Positions 47,031 to 57,500 are shown, counted from the stretch's first letter. The stretch is DNA of 59,375 nt from Actinomadura rubrisoli (GCF_004349215.1 NZ_SMKU01000015.1:1-59375); one strand, 5' to 3'. A program made the numbers and translations. Notes: a model not told the origin generated them from the letters alone.

Positions 47031-47573
47031 TCAGACGGTGGCGGTGGCCAGCGCCGCTTCGGCGTCCAGGGTCGCGGCGGCCGCGTTGACGACCGCGGCG
47101 ACGCGCAGGGCCTCCTGCACGAGCTCGCGCGAAAGTCCGCCCTCGCGGACGACCTTCTCGTGCGACTCCAGGCACCGTCCACAGCCGTTGACGGCCGAGA
47201 CGGCCAGGCACCACAGCTCGAAGTCCACCTTGTCCACGCCCGGCTTCCCGATGATGCTCATCCGGAGCTTGGCGGGCAGGGTCGCGTACGCGTCGTCGCC
47301 GATGAGGTGCGTGGCGCGGTAGTACACGTTGTTCATCGCCATGATCGACGCGGCGCCCTTGGCCGCCTCGAACGCCTCGGCGGACAGGTGGTCGCCCGCC
47401 TCCTCGGCCAGCTCGCGGATGACCGTGGCGCTGCGGGTGGCGAGCGCGCACGACAGCACCGTCCCCCACAGTTGCTGGTCGGTCAGCTGCGACGTGGAGG
47501 TCAGCGACCCCAGGTTGAGCTTGGTGTCCTTGGCGTAGCCGGGGAGGGCGCCCTTCAGCGCGTCAACGCTCAT
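47031..47573 (-). CDS. ahpD: Alkylhydroperoxidase AhpD
   Basis: Reduces AhpC through dihydrolipoamide in actinobacteria and has weak peroxidase activity itself. The 180-residue protein ends its active-site helix with [20 protein letters not shown], the CxxC-SH-E motif with the catalytic Cys pair and His. Begins [25 protein letters not shown] about 9 nt upstream of ATG. 75 nt downstream of ahpC in the same operon. Confidence 0.97.
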   Translation of the reverse strand: MSVDALKGALPGYAKDTKLNLGSLTSTSQLTDQQLWGTVLSCALATRSATVIRELAEEAGDHLSAEAFEAAKGAASIMAMNNVYYRATHLIGDDAYATLPAKLRMSIIGKPGVDKVDFELWCLAVSAVNGCGRCLESHEKVVREGGLSRELVQEALRVAAVVNAAAATLDAEAALATATV

Positions 47574-47648
47574 GATCGTGTGTCCTTTCCATGCGAACGG
47601 CCGGCCGCGGCGAAGCGTCGCGACCGGCCGCCGTCCATGCCGGGAGGA

Positions 47649-48200
47649 TCAGACCCCGGCCATCAGCTTGGTGGCGTCCAGGGTGCTCTCGCCCTTGTTC
47701 CAGTTGCACGGGCAGAGTTCGTCGCTCTGTAGCGCGTCCAGGACCCGCAGGACCTCCTTGACGTTCCGCCCGACCGATCCGGCGGTCACCATGGAGAACT
47801 GGATCTCGTTGTTGGGGTCGACGATGAACGTCGCGCGCTGCGCCACGCCGTCCTCGGTGAGGATGCCGAGCGCGGAGACGAGTTCGCGGTTCAGGTCGGC
47901 CAGCATCGGGAAGGGCAGCTCCCGCAGATCCGGGTGGTCCTTGCGCCACGCGAAGTGGACGAACTCGTTGTCCACGGACGCGCCCAGCACCTGGGCGTCG
48001 CGGTCGGCGAAGTCCTCGTTCAGACGGCCGAACTCGGCGATCTCCGTCGGACAGATGAAGGTGAAGTCCTTCGGCCAGAAGAACACCACTTTCCAACCCT
48101 CATACGTCTTGTGGTTGATCGTCTCGAACGCGTTGTCCGGGTCCAGCGAGACGCAGGCGGTCAGCTCGTACTCGGGGAACTGGTCACCAACAGAAAGCAC
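47649..48200 (-). CDS. ahpC: Alkyl hydroperoxide reductase AhpC (peroxiredoxin)
   Basis: 2-Cys peroxiredoxin, 183 residues. Peroxidatic Cys in FFWPKDFTFICPTEIAEF (about 53), WRKDHPDLRELPFPMLAD and the resolving Cys in SDELCPCNWNKGESTL. The GTG start at 48200 has AAGGAG 5 nt upstream; the frame is open further upstream but without family similarity. Co-transcribed with ahpD and divergent from oxyR, the usual peroxide-stress arrangement. Confidence 0.97.
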   Translation of the reverse strand: MLSVGDQFPEYELTACVSLDPDNAFETINHKTYEGWKVVFFWPKDFTFICPTEIAEFGRLNEDFADRDAQVLGASVDNEFVHFAWRKDHPDLRELPFPMLADLNRELVSALGILTEDGVAQRATFIVDPNNEIQFSMVTAGSVGRNVKEVLRVLDALQSDELCPCNWNKGESTLDATKLMAGV

Positions 48201-48311
48201 GTCGCTCCTTGGTTGCGAATCCGTTTTGCTCTGAAGCGCCGCGCGCGGCGGCGGATGCTCCAAGGTTGCCGCAGGCCCGCACGCTGGGCCAATCGCCCGG
48301 GCAGCTCAAAC

Positions 48312-48330
48312 TGATAAAGTGAGCCTATCA
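48312..48330. promoter_or_regulatory. Candidate OxyR operator upstream of ahpC
   Basis: TGATA, 9-bp spacer, TATCA: a perfect dyad containing the LysR-type T-N11-A core, 112 bp upstream of the ahpC start. The position is right for OxyR control of ahpC; binding is inferred. Confidence 0.55.
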
Positions 48331-48685
48331 ATGCCCAGAATGTCCCGCTGTGCAGGCTTTCAATCGGGTCCCCGGCCCGTCCGCCCCACGGGAGGATGAG
48401 GAAGATCACATTCGGCACCCCGGCCGGTGAACGCGGAGTATATGCGGCAGCCCGCACGTAACCGGCAGCCGGGGGACGAACCTGAGCGACACGCCATTCC
48501 ACCCTGTCGGGAACACCAGGGACAGCCTGGGATATTCACGCTCATAGTCGTCATTCTTCGAGCAATTTCCGACATCAAGCAGAGCCTGTGCAATACATGA
48601 CAGACGGAGACCGGAAAACCGCAATCCCCAGTCCCCACAAACTCACGGACGGTTTGCTCGCTCTAAGCAGGCGGCTGGGGTCGGG

Positions 48686-48691
48686 TATCTT
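48686..48691 (+). promoter_or_regulatory. Candidate -10 box (TATCTT) of oxyR
   Basis: TATCTT fits TANNNT, 30 nt upstream of the oxyR TTG start. Confidence 0.4.
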
Positions 48692-48721
48692 CAGGGACGA
48701 AGACGATAGAAGGGACCAGGG

Positions 48722-49663
48722 TTGGCTATCAGTCGGCCGACGGTGGCTCAGCTACGGGCCTTCTCGGCACTGGCGGAGCACCTGCACTTCCGCGACGCCG
48801 CAGCCGCACTGCGCATGAGCCAGCCTGCGCTGTCGGGTTCCGTGGCGGCGCTGGAGGAGACCCTCGACACCCGGCTCGTCGAGCGGACGACCCGCAAGGT
48901 ACTGCTGACCCCGGCGGGAGAACGGGTCGCCCGAGGGGCCGAGCTCGTGCTGGCCGAGCTGGATCGCATGGTCGAGGAGATCCGCTCCGTACGCGGCCCG
49001 CTCGTGGGACCACTCCGTGTCGGCGTGATCCCGACCGTCGCGCCATATCTACTGCCGGTCGTCCTGCCGCGCCTCGCGGAGGAGTTCCCTGAACTGGCCC
49101 TCTCCGTTCACGAGGAGCAAACCGACCAGATCGTGGCCGAACTGCTCGCCGGACGTCTGGACGTGGTGCTGTTCGCGCTCCCGGCCCCAGTGTCAGGCGT
49201 GACCGAGCTTCCGCTGTACGACGAGGACTTCGTGTTGGTGACCCCGTCCTCCTACGGCCTGGACTCCCCGGCGGAAGGGGTTTCGCGTCAGGCGCTGGGC
49301 AACCTGGACGTGATCCTGCTCAACGAAGGCCACTGCCTCCGCGACCAAGCACTGGACGTCTGCCGCGAGGTAGGAGCCCGCGCCGCTGCCGCGACCTACG
49401 CGACAAGCCTCGCAACCCTGGTGCAACTCGTCTCCGGCGGCCTCGGCGTAACCCTCGTCCCGGAGACCGCACTCCCCGTCGAAACCCGCCGAGCACCGAA
49501 CCTCACCCTGCACCGCTTCAAATCACCCGCCCCCTTCCGCCAAATCGGCCTCGGCTACCGCTCAACCTCCCCCCGCGCCGCCGAGTTCGAAGCGCTGGCC
49601 ACCACCATCCGTTCCTCCATAGGCACGCTGACCACCGGCACCCCCGGCATCCGCCCCGCCTGA
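48722..49663 (+). CDS. oxyR: Hydrogen-peroxide-inducible regulator OxyR (LysR family)
   Basis: 313-residue LysR regulator. N-terminal winged helix-turn-helix QLRAFSALAEHLHFRDAAAALRMSQPALSGSVAALEETLDTRLVER. The substrate domain has LNEGHCLRDQALDVCREVG, the OxyR redox pair (two Cys nine residues apart, as C199/C208 in E. coli). Divergent from ahpC-ahpD. TTG start with AGGG upstream. It probably senses peroxide and controls the ahp operon. Confidence 0.94.
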   Translation: MAISRPTVAQLRAFSALAEHLHFRDAAAALRMSQPALSGSVAALEETLDTRLVERTTRKVLLTPAGERVARGAELVLAELDRMVEEIRSVRGPLVGPLRVGVIPTVAPYLLPVVLPRLAEEFPELALSVHEEQTDQIVAELLAGRLDVVLFALPAPVSGVTELPLYDEDFVLVTPSSYGLDSPAEGVSRQALGNLDVILLNEGHCLRDQALDVCREVGARAAAATYATSLATLVQLVSGGLGVTLVPETALPVETRRAPNLTLHRFKSPAPFRQIGLGYRSTSPRAAEFEALATTIRSSIGTLTTGTPGIRPA

Positions 49664-49753
49664 CTGCACCCCCTGACCGCTCGCATCCCAAGAACCCGAC
49701 ATCCAACACGCACGGCTCGTGTCCCCGAGTCCGGCGCCCCTGCGGGCCTCGCG

Positions 49754-49802
49754 TTCGTGCGGGCTTCGGGCTCGTGCGGGCTTCGGGTTCGTGCGGGCTC
49801 GG
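49754..49802. repeat. 17-bp tandem repeat between oxyR and the polymer synthase genes
   Basis: TTCGTGCGGGCTTCGGG (49754-49770), CTCGTGCGGGCTTCGGG (49771-49787) and a diverged, shorter copy TTCGTGCGGGCTCGG at 49788-49802. Non-coding as far as can be seen. Confidence 0.75.
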
Positions 49803-50010
49803 CTACCTCCGTAAACCCGCCGCTCCGCGGGTCCGGCATCCCGTCGGGCCGGTCCCTTTAGGCACGCATCCCACGAGCTCGGCGCTTTCGCGGATGGGCG
49901 TCCTCGTGGCGCCACGGTATTCACGCTTCGTCCGGCCCCCATAGTGCCCCGAAGCCCCACGCGTCCAGCGTTTCGGGCCCTCGGCACTTCGTCGCCCTCC
50001 GAACGGCGAG

Positions 50011-50019
50011 TTATCCACA
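50011..50019 (+). other. DnaA-box-like site TTATCCACA
   Basis: Exact match to the classical 9-bp DnaA box. It is solitary and could be chance or a titration/regulatory site; no origin features surround it. Confidence 0.4.
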
Positions 50020-50315
50020 GAATGTCGTTCTAGTTCCATCCTTCGAGCGCACGTTCGAGCATGAAGTCGGCCGAGGTCGTCCTCCGAATGGACGGCGGAC
50101 GCGGCGAGTGTCGCCAGGGAATGGTGCCGGCGGGGTGAGCAGGTCAGGGGGCGGTAAACGTGGGCCAGGTCAGGTCAAGTCTGTGTCAGGTGACGGCCCG
50201 GCAATCGCGATGCGCGTTCATGTGGTCGCGCATCGTCACCATGCTCTGTGTGGCGAGGTTTCCGTTGGACCGCTCGCGCTTCGGCGGTACCCCGCGCAAC
50301 CGACCTGGAGGCCGC

Positions 50316-53300
50316 ATGTCCCCGAAGCTCAGCGTCGTCGTCCCGTTCCACAACACCGAGGAGTACCTCCGGGAGTGCCTGGAGTCGCTGGCGGGGCAGT
50401 CCTTCCGCGACCTTGAGGTGATCATGGTGGACGACGGGTCCACCGACAACGGCGCTGTGATCGCCAAGGAGTTGTGCGAACGCGACAGGCGGTTCCGTCT
50501 GCTGACCCGCGGCAACGGGGGTCCCGGGCCTGCCCGCAACGCCGGGGTCAGCCAGGCGACCGGCGAGTATCTGGCCTTCGCCGACGCGGACGACAGGGTC
50601 GACCGTGAGGCGTATACGCGGCTGGTCGCCTCGCTGGAACGGACGGGATCCGACATCGCGTGCGGGAACGTCGAGCGGTTCGACGCCGACCGGACATGGC
50701 AGTCGGCTCTGCACGAGGGGGTCTTCACGGAGGTTCGCTCGCGGACGCACGTCTCGTCCTACTCACTGCTGATCCGCGACCGCACGCCGTGGAACAAGGT
50801 CTACCGGCGCACCTTCTGGCAGCGCGCCGGCCTGGAATTCCCCGAGGGCTTCTACGAGGACCCACCGGTCACCGCGCGGGCACACGCGCTGGCCGGTTCC
50901 GTGGACGTTCTGATCGACACGGTCTACTACTGGCGCAAGCGCCCCGGGTCCATCACCGAAGACCGCTACGCCTGGGACAACCTCTCCCAGCGCATGCGTT
51001 CGGCCCGTACCGTCCGAGACGGGCTGGCCGACTACGCGCCCCAATTGCTGGCCGCGTACGACGAGCACGTCTTGGTCGACATCGAACTCCGGGTGCTGCT
51101 GGAGGCCCTGCCGAGGACGGACGACCAGAACCGCCCGGAACTCCTCGCCATGGGCGCCGAACTGGCAGATGCCATCAGTGGCCGCGTAGTGAAGCGCCTG
51201 CCCGCACTCCAGCGTCTGCAACTCCACCTCCTCTGCCGCCGGATGCTGCCGGAACTGCTCGAAGTACTGCGCTTCATCCAGCTCGGGCTGCCGGCACAGA
51301 CGCCCAGGGTGCGGCGCGGCCTGCGTTCACGGTGGTACGCGGAGTACCCGTTCTTCGAGGACGACGAGAAGGCCGTCCCGTCGCATGTCTACGACGTGAC
51401 CGACGAACTCACGCCCGTGGCGGCCATCGACAGGGCGGTATGGGTGGACGGGCGGCTCCGCATCGAGGGCCACGCCTACATCAGACACCTGGACTCCTCC
51501 ACCGAGGACGGCTCCCGTATCCGCCTCTGGCTCCTGGCGTCGAACCGCCGCGGTCTCATGCGCATCCCGATCCAGCGCGTCCGGCGCCCGGACGTGACGG
51601 CGCGGTCGCGGCAGCCGGTGGTGTCCTACGACTGGTCCGGATTCGTCGCGGAGATCGACCCGTCCACGCTCAGGATCTTCGGACGCTGGAGGGACGTCGA
51701 CTGGATCCCGTGTGTCGAGATCATCAACCGGGGCGTGCGGCGGCGCCGAACGTTCGGGAATCCGATTCTCACCAACCGGCAGTGGCCCGAGGAGCGGGAG
51801 TGCGCGACCGGCGTGCTCGTCCAGGGCGTCGCGGGCAAGCGCAGGTTCGTACTCCAGGTGCGGCGGACCTCCGCAGTGATCACCGGCTGCCATCTGGAAG
51901 GCGACGAACTCTGGCTGGACGGCTGGAGCCGCGCACCTCTGGACCCCGAACCAAGGATCACGGCCACCCCCCGAGTGGGCCGCGCCACGGTGGTGGGTCC
52001 CATAGAACCGGCCGACCACCCAGCCACGCAGGCAGGCGGCGCGCCCCTGACCATGGGCAGAGAGCCGTCCGCCGAAGCGCATCGAAACGCGGTCGCGGGC
52101 GGCCCCAATTCCACACCCCCGGCTCCAGACAGCGACGCGCCTACGAACGCAGGCCGAGCCGCAGCCGTGGACGCGGCAAGCGCCGCAGCCGCGCTCCCAG
52201 GCAGCGGTGCGGCCGTGAACATGGGCAGGGAACCAACTGCTAACGCGAACCGAGACGCGGTCGCGGGCGGGTCCAAGGCCGCGCCCCCGGCTCCAGGCGG
52301 CGATGCGCTTGCGAACATAGGCCGGGACGCGGCTGCGGAAGCGGCGAGAGCCGCAGCCTGGCTCGCGGGCAGCGGCGCGGCCGTGAACACGGGCGGAGGG
52401 CTGGCCGCTAACGCGGACCGAGACGCGGTCGCGGGCGGGTCCAGGGCCGCGGCCCCGGCTCCAAGCGGCGGTGCGGCTGGGAACGTGGGCAGGGAGGCGG
52501 CGGCCAACGCGGGCCGGGACGCGCTTGCGGGCGCGGCCGAGGGCGCGTCCATGGCCTCAGGCGGCGGCCTGCTTGCGAACGCGGGCTGGAAGGCGGTTGC
52601 GGGCGGGGCCGTGATTCCAGGCGGTGACGCGCCCCTGAACACGGGCCGAGCCGCGGCGACGAACGCGGGCCGAGATGTAGGTGCCGGCGCAGGCAGCCCT
52701 GCGGGCACGAGCACAGATCGAGAGGCGGTTACGGGCGCTGGCCGAGGTGTGCCCGCGAACTCAGTTCCGCATGTGATCGTGGGCGTGGCTATGAGCGCGG
52801 TCAAGGGAGCGGAGGAGTTTCGGGCGACGTTGCCGTTGGCCGGGCTGGCCAGGCGGCAGGGGGACTGGGAGATCTCGTTGCCCGGCGGCGTCCGGCCCCA
52901 TCTGGCGGATGAGGCGGCGGGAGTCTCCTTCTCCTTCCCGGGCGGTGAGCTGGAGATCGCCAGGACGCGCCGGAGCACACTCCGGATCGTCGTCCGTGGA
53001 CGGACCCTTGTCGTCGACCGGGTGACCTGGTCGTCCGAAGGGGCGCTGTGCCTGTCCGGCGTTTGTCCCGATCCAGCGAGTCGTCCGGCCGCGCTGGTGT
53101 TGCGGCGCCGGCGGTCGTGCGAGGAGCACACCGTCCCCCTGCGCTGGGACGGTGACCAGTTCACCGCGTCGTTCTCGCCTGCCCGAATGCCGGTGCTCGG
53201 AATGTCGCGTCCGTTGGTCGCGGGCCGGTGGGATGTACTGGCGCCGCTCGGCGCCCAGGAGAGCCCGGTTGCCGTGCGACGGCACTCACTGCGCGACATG

Positions 53301-54560
53301 CCGGAGCCGTACGAGGCGGGCCTTCACCGGGTCACCGTGAGCGTGCGCAAGACCGACCAGTTGCAGCTCAAGATCGAAACGGCGCTGGACGACGATGAGC
53401 GCGGCGCATACGCGCAGAGCAGGCTCCGGTCGGGGCACTACCGTCGCCACCTGAACCTGCCCGTTCGCGATCTGGCCGTGTTCGACGCCTACAAGGGCCG
53501 CCAGTACTCGTGCAACCCGCGCGGCATCTATGACGAGCTTCGCCGCCGTGGGACGGACCTCGACTGCGTCTGGGTAACGGAGAACGGTCAATTCGGCAGG
53601 CCCGCCGGTGCGCGAACCGTCCTGGCGGGTACGCGGGAGCACTACGAGGCTCTCGCCCGCGCGCGCTACGTGTTCGGCAACTGGTCGCAGCAGCAGTGGT
53701 TCACCAAGCGCGATGACCAGACGTACGTGCAGTGCTGGCACGGCACCCCGCTGAAGAAGCTCGGGTACGACGTCAAGGAAATGCCCTACAAGCGCACCGA
53801 GGGCATGAACTGGATGGAGCACGACGTCCCGCAATGGGATGTGCTGCTGTCCCAGAACGCGTTCTCCGTGCCGCTGTTCCGCCGGGCGTTCGCCTACGGG
53901 GGAGAGATCCTCGAAAGCGGCTATCCCCGCAACGACATCCTGAACAGCCCGCACCGCGAGGAGATCGCGGAGGCGGTGCGACGGCGACTCGGCATCCCGC
54001 GGGGCAAGAAGATCGTCCTGTACGCGCCGACGTGGCGCGACGACTTCCATTTCGCGATCGGCAAGCGCGCGTTCCGCCTCGAACTGGACGTCGACCGGTT
54101 CAGGACGGCGCTGGGACGCGACCACATGCTGCTTCTGCGCACCCACTACCTGGTGACCGACCGGCCGAAGTGGCGGCCCGGCGACTGCGTCCTGGACGTG
54201 TCGGTCTACCCGGACATCTCCGAACTGTTCCTGATCAGCGACGTGCTCGTCACCGACTACTCCTCGGCCATGTTCGACTTCGCCGTCACCGGCAGGCCGA
54301 TGCTGTTCTACACCTACGACCTGGAGCGCTACCGCGACCACGTCCGCGGCTTCTACTTCGACTTCGAGGCCGAGGCGCCGGGGCCGCTGCTCAGCACGTC
54401 CCCGGAGGTCATCGAGGCGCTCCGCGAACCGGCCGCGCTCGACACCGGTTTCCGCGCGGCCCGCGCCGCGTTCGCCGCCCGCTACTGCCCGCACGATGAC
54501 GGCCTCGCCGCCTCCCGTGTGCTCGACCGCGTCCTTCAGGACGTCCCCACCGCCCACTGA
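50316..54560 (+). CDS. Bifunctional GT2 glycosyltransferase / CDP-glycerol glycerophosphotransferase with repeat insert
   Basis: 1414-residue wall-polymer synthase. Residues 1-300 are a GT2 domain (SVVVPFHNTEEYLRECLESLAGQ, VDDGS at 38-42, DADD at 90-93). A middle domain (about 350-560) has VWVDGRLRIEGHAYIRHL and YDWSGFVAEI. Residues 579-814 are Ala/Gly/Asn/Arg-rich repeats absent from its tandem paralogue. The C-terminal TagF-type domain (about 1040-1410) has CWHGTPLKKLGYDVKEMPYKR (His about 1142), VLYAPTWRDDF, LLLRTHYLV and VTDYSSAMFDFAVTGRPM (1312 on). It would polymerise glycerol- or polyol-phosphate teichoic-type chains at the membrane. ATG with GGAGG 6 nt upstream. Confidence 0.93.
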   Translation: MSPKLSVVVPFHNTEEYLRECLESLAGQSFRDLEVIMVDDGSTDNGAVIAKELCERDRRFRLLTRGNGGPGPARNAGVSQATGEYLAFADADDRVDREAYTRLVASLERTGSDIACGNVERFDADRTWQSALHEGVFTEVRSRTHVSSYSLLIRDRTPWNKVYRRTFWQRAGLEFPEGFYEDPPVTARAHALAGSVDVLIDTVYYWRKRPGSITEDRYAWDNLSQRMRSARTVRDGLADYAPQLLAAYDEHVLVDIELRVLLEALPRTDDQNRPELLAMGAELADAISGRVVKRLPALQRLQLHLLCRRMLPELLEVLRFIQLGLPAQTPRVRRGLRSRWYAEYPFFEDDEKAVPSHVYDVTDELTPVAAIDRAVWVDGRLRIEGHAYIRHLDSSTEDGSRIRLWLLASNRRGLMRIPIQRVRRPDVTARSRQPVVSYDWSGFVAEIDPSTLRIFGRWRDVDWIPCVEIINRGVRRRRTFGNPILTNRQWPEERECATGVLVQGVAGKRRFVLQVRRTSAVITGCHLEGDELWLDGWSRAPLDPEPRITATPRVGRATVVGPIEPADHPATQAGGAPLTMGREPSAEAHRNAVAGGPNSTPPAPDSDAPTNAGRAAAVDAASAAAALPGSGAAVNMGREPTANANRDAVAGGSKAAPPAPGGDALANIGRDAAAEAARAAAWLAGSGAAVNTGGGLAANADRDAVAGGSRAAAPAPSGGAAGNVGREAAANAGRDALAGAAEGASMASGGGLLANAGWKAVAGGAVIPGGDAPLNTGRAAATNAGRDVGAGAGSPAGTSTDREAVTGAGRGVPANSVPHVIVGVAMSAVKGAEEFRATLPLAGLARRQGDWEISLPGGVRPHLADEAAGVSFSFPGGELEIARTRRSTLRIVVRGRTLVVDRVTWSSEGALCLSGVCPDPASRPAALVLRRRRSCEEHTVPLRWDGDQFTASFSPARMPVLGMSRPLVAGRWDVLAPLGAQESPVAVRRHSLRDMPEPYEAGLHRVTVSVRKTDQLQLKIETALDDDERGAYAQSRLRSGHYRRHLNLPVRDLAVFDAYKGRQYSCNPRGIYDELRRRGTDLDCVWVTENGQFGRPAGARTVLAGTREHYEALARARYVFGNWSQQQWFTKRDDQTYVQCWHGTPLKKLGYDVKEMPYKRTEGMNWMEHDVPQWDVLLSQNAFSVPLFRRAFAYGGEILESGYPRNDILNSPHREEIAEAVRRRLGIPRGKKIVLYAPTWRDDFHFAIGKRAFRLELDVDRFRTALGRDHMLLLRTHYLVTDRPKWRPGDCVLDVSVYPDISELFLISDVLVTDYSSAMFDFAVTGRPMLFYTYDLERYRDHVRGFYFDFEAEAPGPLLSTSPEVIEALREPAALDTGFRAARAAFAARYCPHDDGLAASRVLDRVLQDVPTAH
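52050..52757 (+). repeat. Modular Ala/Gly-rich coding repeats (24- and 32-residue modules)
   Basis: The array starts with a 32-residue module (residue 579), then units beginning N-x-GR at residues 611, 667, 723 and 775. Spacings are 56, 56 and 52 residues (168, 168, 156 bp). Each 56-residue unit combines a 24-residue part (ending GSGAAV in the first two) and a 32-residue part (with RDAVAGGS and PAP). It ends at about 814. The sequence predicts a disordered linker. Confidence 0.88.
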
Positions 54561-54574
54561 GAACGGAGCCGCCC

Positions 54575-57500
54575 GTGCCGCCCAAGATCAGCGTCGTCGT
54601 CCCGTTCCACGACGTCGAGGAACACCTCGCCGAATGCCTGGAGTCCCTGGCCAGGCAGACCCTCCGCGACCTTGAAGTGATCATGGTGGACGACGGGTCG
54701 GCCGACGGCGGTGCCGTGGTCGCGAAGGAGTTCGCCGGACGCGACGACCGGTTCGTCCTGATCCAGCGCGAGAACGAGGGTCCCGGACCCGCCCGGAACG
54801 CCGGAATCGAGCGTGCCGCCGGTCAGTACCTCGCCTTCGTCGACGGCGACGACGCCCTGCCGCCCTACGCCTACGAGCTGATGGTCGGCACGCTGGAGGC
54901 CACCGGGTCCGATCTGGTCGGCGGCAACGTGCTACGTCTGGACGGCGACCGCGTCTGGCAGTCCTGGCTGCACACCGAGCCGTACGCGGCGACGGTGAAG
55001 TCCACGCACATCACGCGCCACCCGGTCCTGCTGCAAGACCGCACCGTCTGGAACAAGGTCTACCGCCGGTCCTTCTGGGACGCGCACCGGTTCGAGTTCC
55101 CCACGATGCTCTACGAGGACCCGCCGGTGAGCATGGCCGCGCATGTCCTGGCGACCGCCGTGGACGTCCTCGACACGACCGTCTACTTCTGGCGCCGCCG
55201 CCCCGGCTCGATCACCCAGAAGCGGCACGAGATGGGCAACATCACCGACCGGATGGCCTCGCTGGAGATGGTCCGGGGCATCCTCGGCGACCACGCGCCC
55301 GCGCTGCTGCCCGCCTACGACGGGTACGCGCTCGACCTGGACGTCCGCGCACTGATCCTCGCCCTGCCCGCCGCGTCCGACGAGGACCGGGCGCGCCTGA
55401 TCGACCTCGGCGCGGGGATCGTCGCCGAGGCCGCGTCCTCGGCGGTCGGCGGGCTGGAGGCGATCAAACGGCTGGAGATGCACCTGCTGCGCGAGCGGAT
55501 GCTGCCCGAACTGCTCGACGTGCTCCGCTTCGAGGAGGACGGCCTGCACGACGTCCCGCTCGTGAGCCGGGGCAGGCTGCGGCAGCGCTGGTACGCCCGC
55601 TACCCCTTCTTCGGCGACGCGCAACGGGCCATCCCGGACGAGGTGTACGACGTCACGAACGAGTTCCGGCTCTGGACGCAGGTGGACCGCGTCCGATGGG
55701 ACGGCGGCGTGCTCGTCGTCGAGGGACATGCCCATTTCAGCCGGCTTGAGGTGTCCTCGGCCGACCACTCCCGGATCCGGATCTGGATGCGCGACGCCAC
55801 GACAGGCCAGGAGGTCCGGCTGCCGGTGGAGCGGATCCGCTGCCCGGAGGCCACGTCCCGGTCCGGTCAGTCGCTGGTCTCCTACGACTGGTCCGGGTTC
55901 AGCGTCCGGATCGAGCCCGAGGACCTCCAGGACGGGGACGAGTGGCGCACGTCCACCTGGGAACTGTTCGCCGAGGTGACGACGCAGGGCCGCAAGGCCG
56001 CCCAGCGGCTCACGTCCACGGCCCCGGCGGTGAACTGGGCACCCGCCCGTCCGGTCGATGAGCACGTGGCGGTCCAGCCGGCCGCCGCCACGGACGACGG
56101 TTTCGTCATCCACGTCAAGCGGGCCAAGGCGATCATCACCGGTTACCGCCAGGTAGGGGATGCGCTGGAACTGACCGGCTGGACGAGACGCGCCCTCGGC
56201 GCCAGTGCGGCCATCGTGGCGGCGCGCAGGCACGGCGGCACGGAGATCCGCGGCGAGGTGACGCTGCGCCCGGCGGCCGGCATGCGGATGGAGAAGGGCA
56301 CCGGCTTCGATTTCACGGCCACGCTCCCGCTGGACGGCCTGCTCTCCGGCGACGCCGCCGACCTCGGCCCCTGCGCCGCCCACCTGCGGGACGCGATCGA
56401 CTGGGACATCCGCCTGACCGGCACTGGAGGCCCGCTCAAACTCACCGTGGCCCGCAACCTCGCCGGCGCCCGATACGCCTCGCACGGCCGCGAGTTCGCC
56501 CTCACCCGCACCGCCTACGGCAACCTGCGCGGCGTCGAACGCAGCTTCCGCCCCGTCGTCACGTCCGCCACATGGACGCCGGACGGACGGCTCGCCCTCA
56601 CCGGCGACCTCGCCGACCCCGAGCACCGTCCCGCCCACCTGATCCTCCGGCGCCGCCGCTCGGGCGAGGAGCACCAGATTCCACTGACCTGGGAAGACGA
56701 AAGATTCACCGCCGTCTTCACGCCCGCGAAAATGCCGGAGTTCGGCGCGGAGACACCCCTCAGAAGCGGATCCTGGGAGGTACTGGCCCCGACCCGGAGT
56801 TCGGACAACGCTGAGAACGAAGCGGCGGCCGACACCGCATGGTCAGCCCCCGGAACGGTAGCGGTCGTCGTCGAACGCGCCGCGATCCCCAGCCTCCCCA
56901 CATGGCGCCCAACCGGCACGCACGAGGTCGAGGTCGGCGTCTACCAGACCGACGCCCTGCAACTGCGCAGCCGTCTCGTCCTGGCCGAGGACGAGCGCGG
57001 CAAGTACGCGCAACGGCTCATCCGAGAACGCGACTACCCGGTCCACCTGCGGAGCCCGCTGGCCGACATCGCCGTGTTCGACAGCTACGACGCGTCCCAG
57101 TACAGCTGCAATCCCAGGGCCGTCTACGAGGAGATCACCCGGCGCCACCCGGACCTCGAATGCGTCTGGATCTCCAAGGACGGCCAGTTCACGGTCGAAG
57201 GCGAAGCCAAGACCGTCTTGGCCGGAACCCGTGAGCACTACCGGGTGCTGGCGCGCGCTCGCTACATCGTCACCAATTACGGGCTTCCTCCGTGGTTCGC
57301 CAAGCGCGACGGTCAGACCTACATGCAGACCTGGCACGGCACCCCGCTGAAGCGGCTCGCGCACGACCTCAAGGACATGCCGTTCAAGCGCACCGAGAAG
57401 CTCGACTGGATGGAACACGAGATCCCCCGCTGGGACGTCCTCCTGTCCCCGAACCCCTTCACGACCGAGATCATGCGCCGGGCGTTCCGGTTCGACGGTG

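Larger units (their letters stand above)
48201..48721. other. Divergent ahpC/oxyR regulatory region (521 bp)
   Basis: No convincing gene; short minus-strand frames here lack a ribosome-binding site and family similarity. The region has lower GC than the flanks and contains a candidate OxyR box near ahpC and a -10 box near oxyR. It is unusually long for an ahpC-oxyR gap. Confidence 0.6.
49664..50315. other. 652-bp region without a supported gene
   Basis: Several frames are open but none has consistent codon use or similarity. It contains a 17-bp repeat cluster (49754-49802), a solitary DnaA-box-like site (50011-50019) and the GGAGG ribosome-binding site of the polymer synthase gene. It may be a decayed gene or a long regulatory leader. 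Confidence 0.5.

Noticed and set aside
48406..48624. 72-codon minus-strand frame between ahpC and oxyR
   Set aside because: No ribosome-binding site, no recognisable motif and atypical codon use; treated as part of the regulatory region.
50108..50416. 102-codon frame upstream of and overlapping the first polymer synthase
   Set aside because: It overlaps the conserved N-terminus of the glycosyltransferase in another frame and has no motif.
52050..52757. Collagen-like Gly-X-Y repeat
   Set aside because: Gly is not at every third residue; the period is 24/32 residues with N-x-GR starts.
51626..53299. 557-codon minus-strand frame over the Ala/Gly repeat region of the first polymer synthase
   Set aside because: It is open only because GC-rich codons avoid stops in that frame. 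The forward frame continues into conserved domains on both sides.
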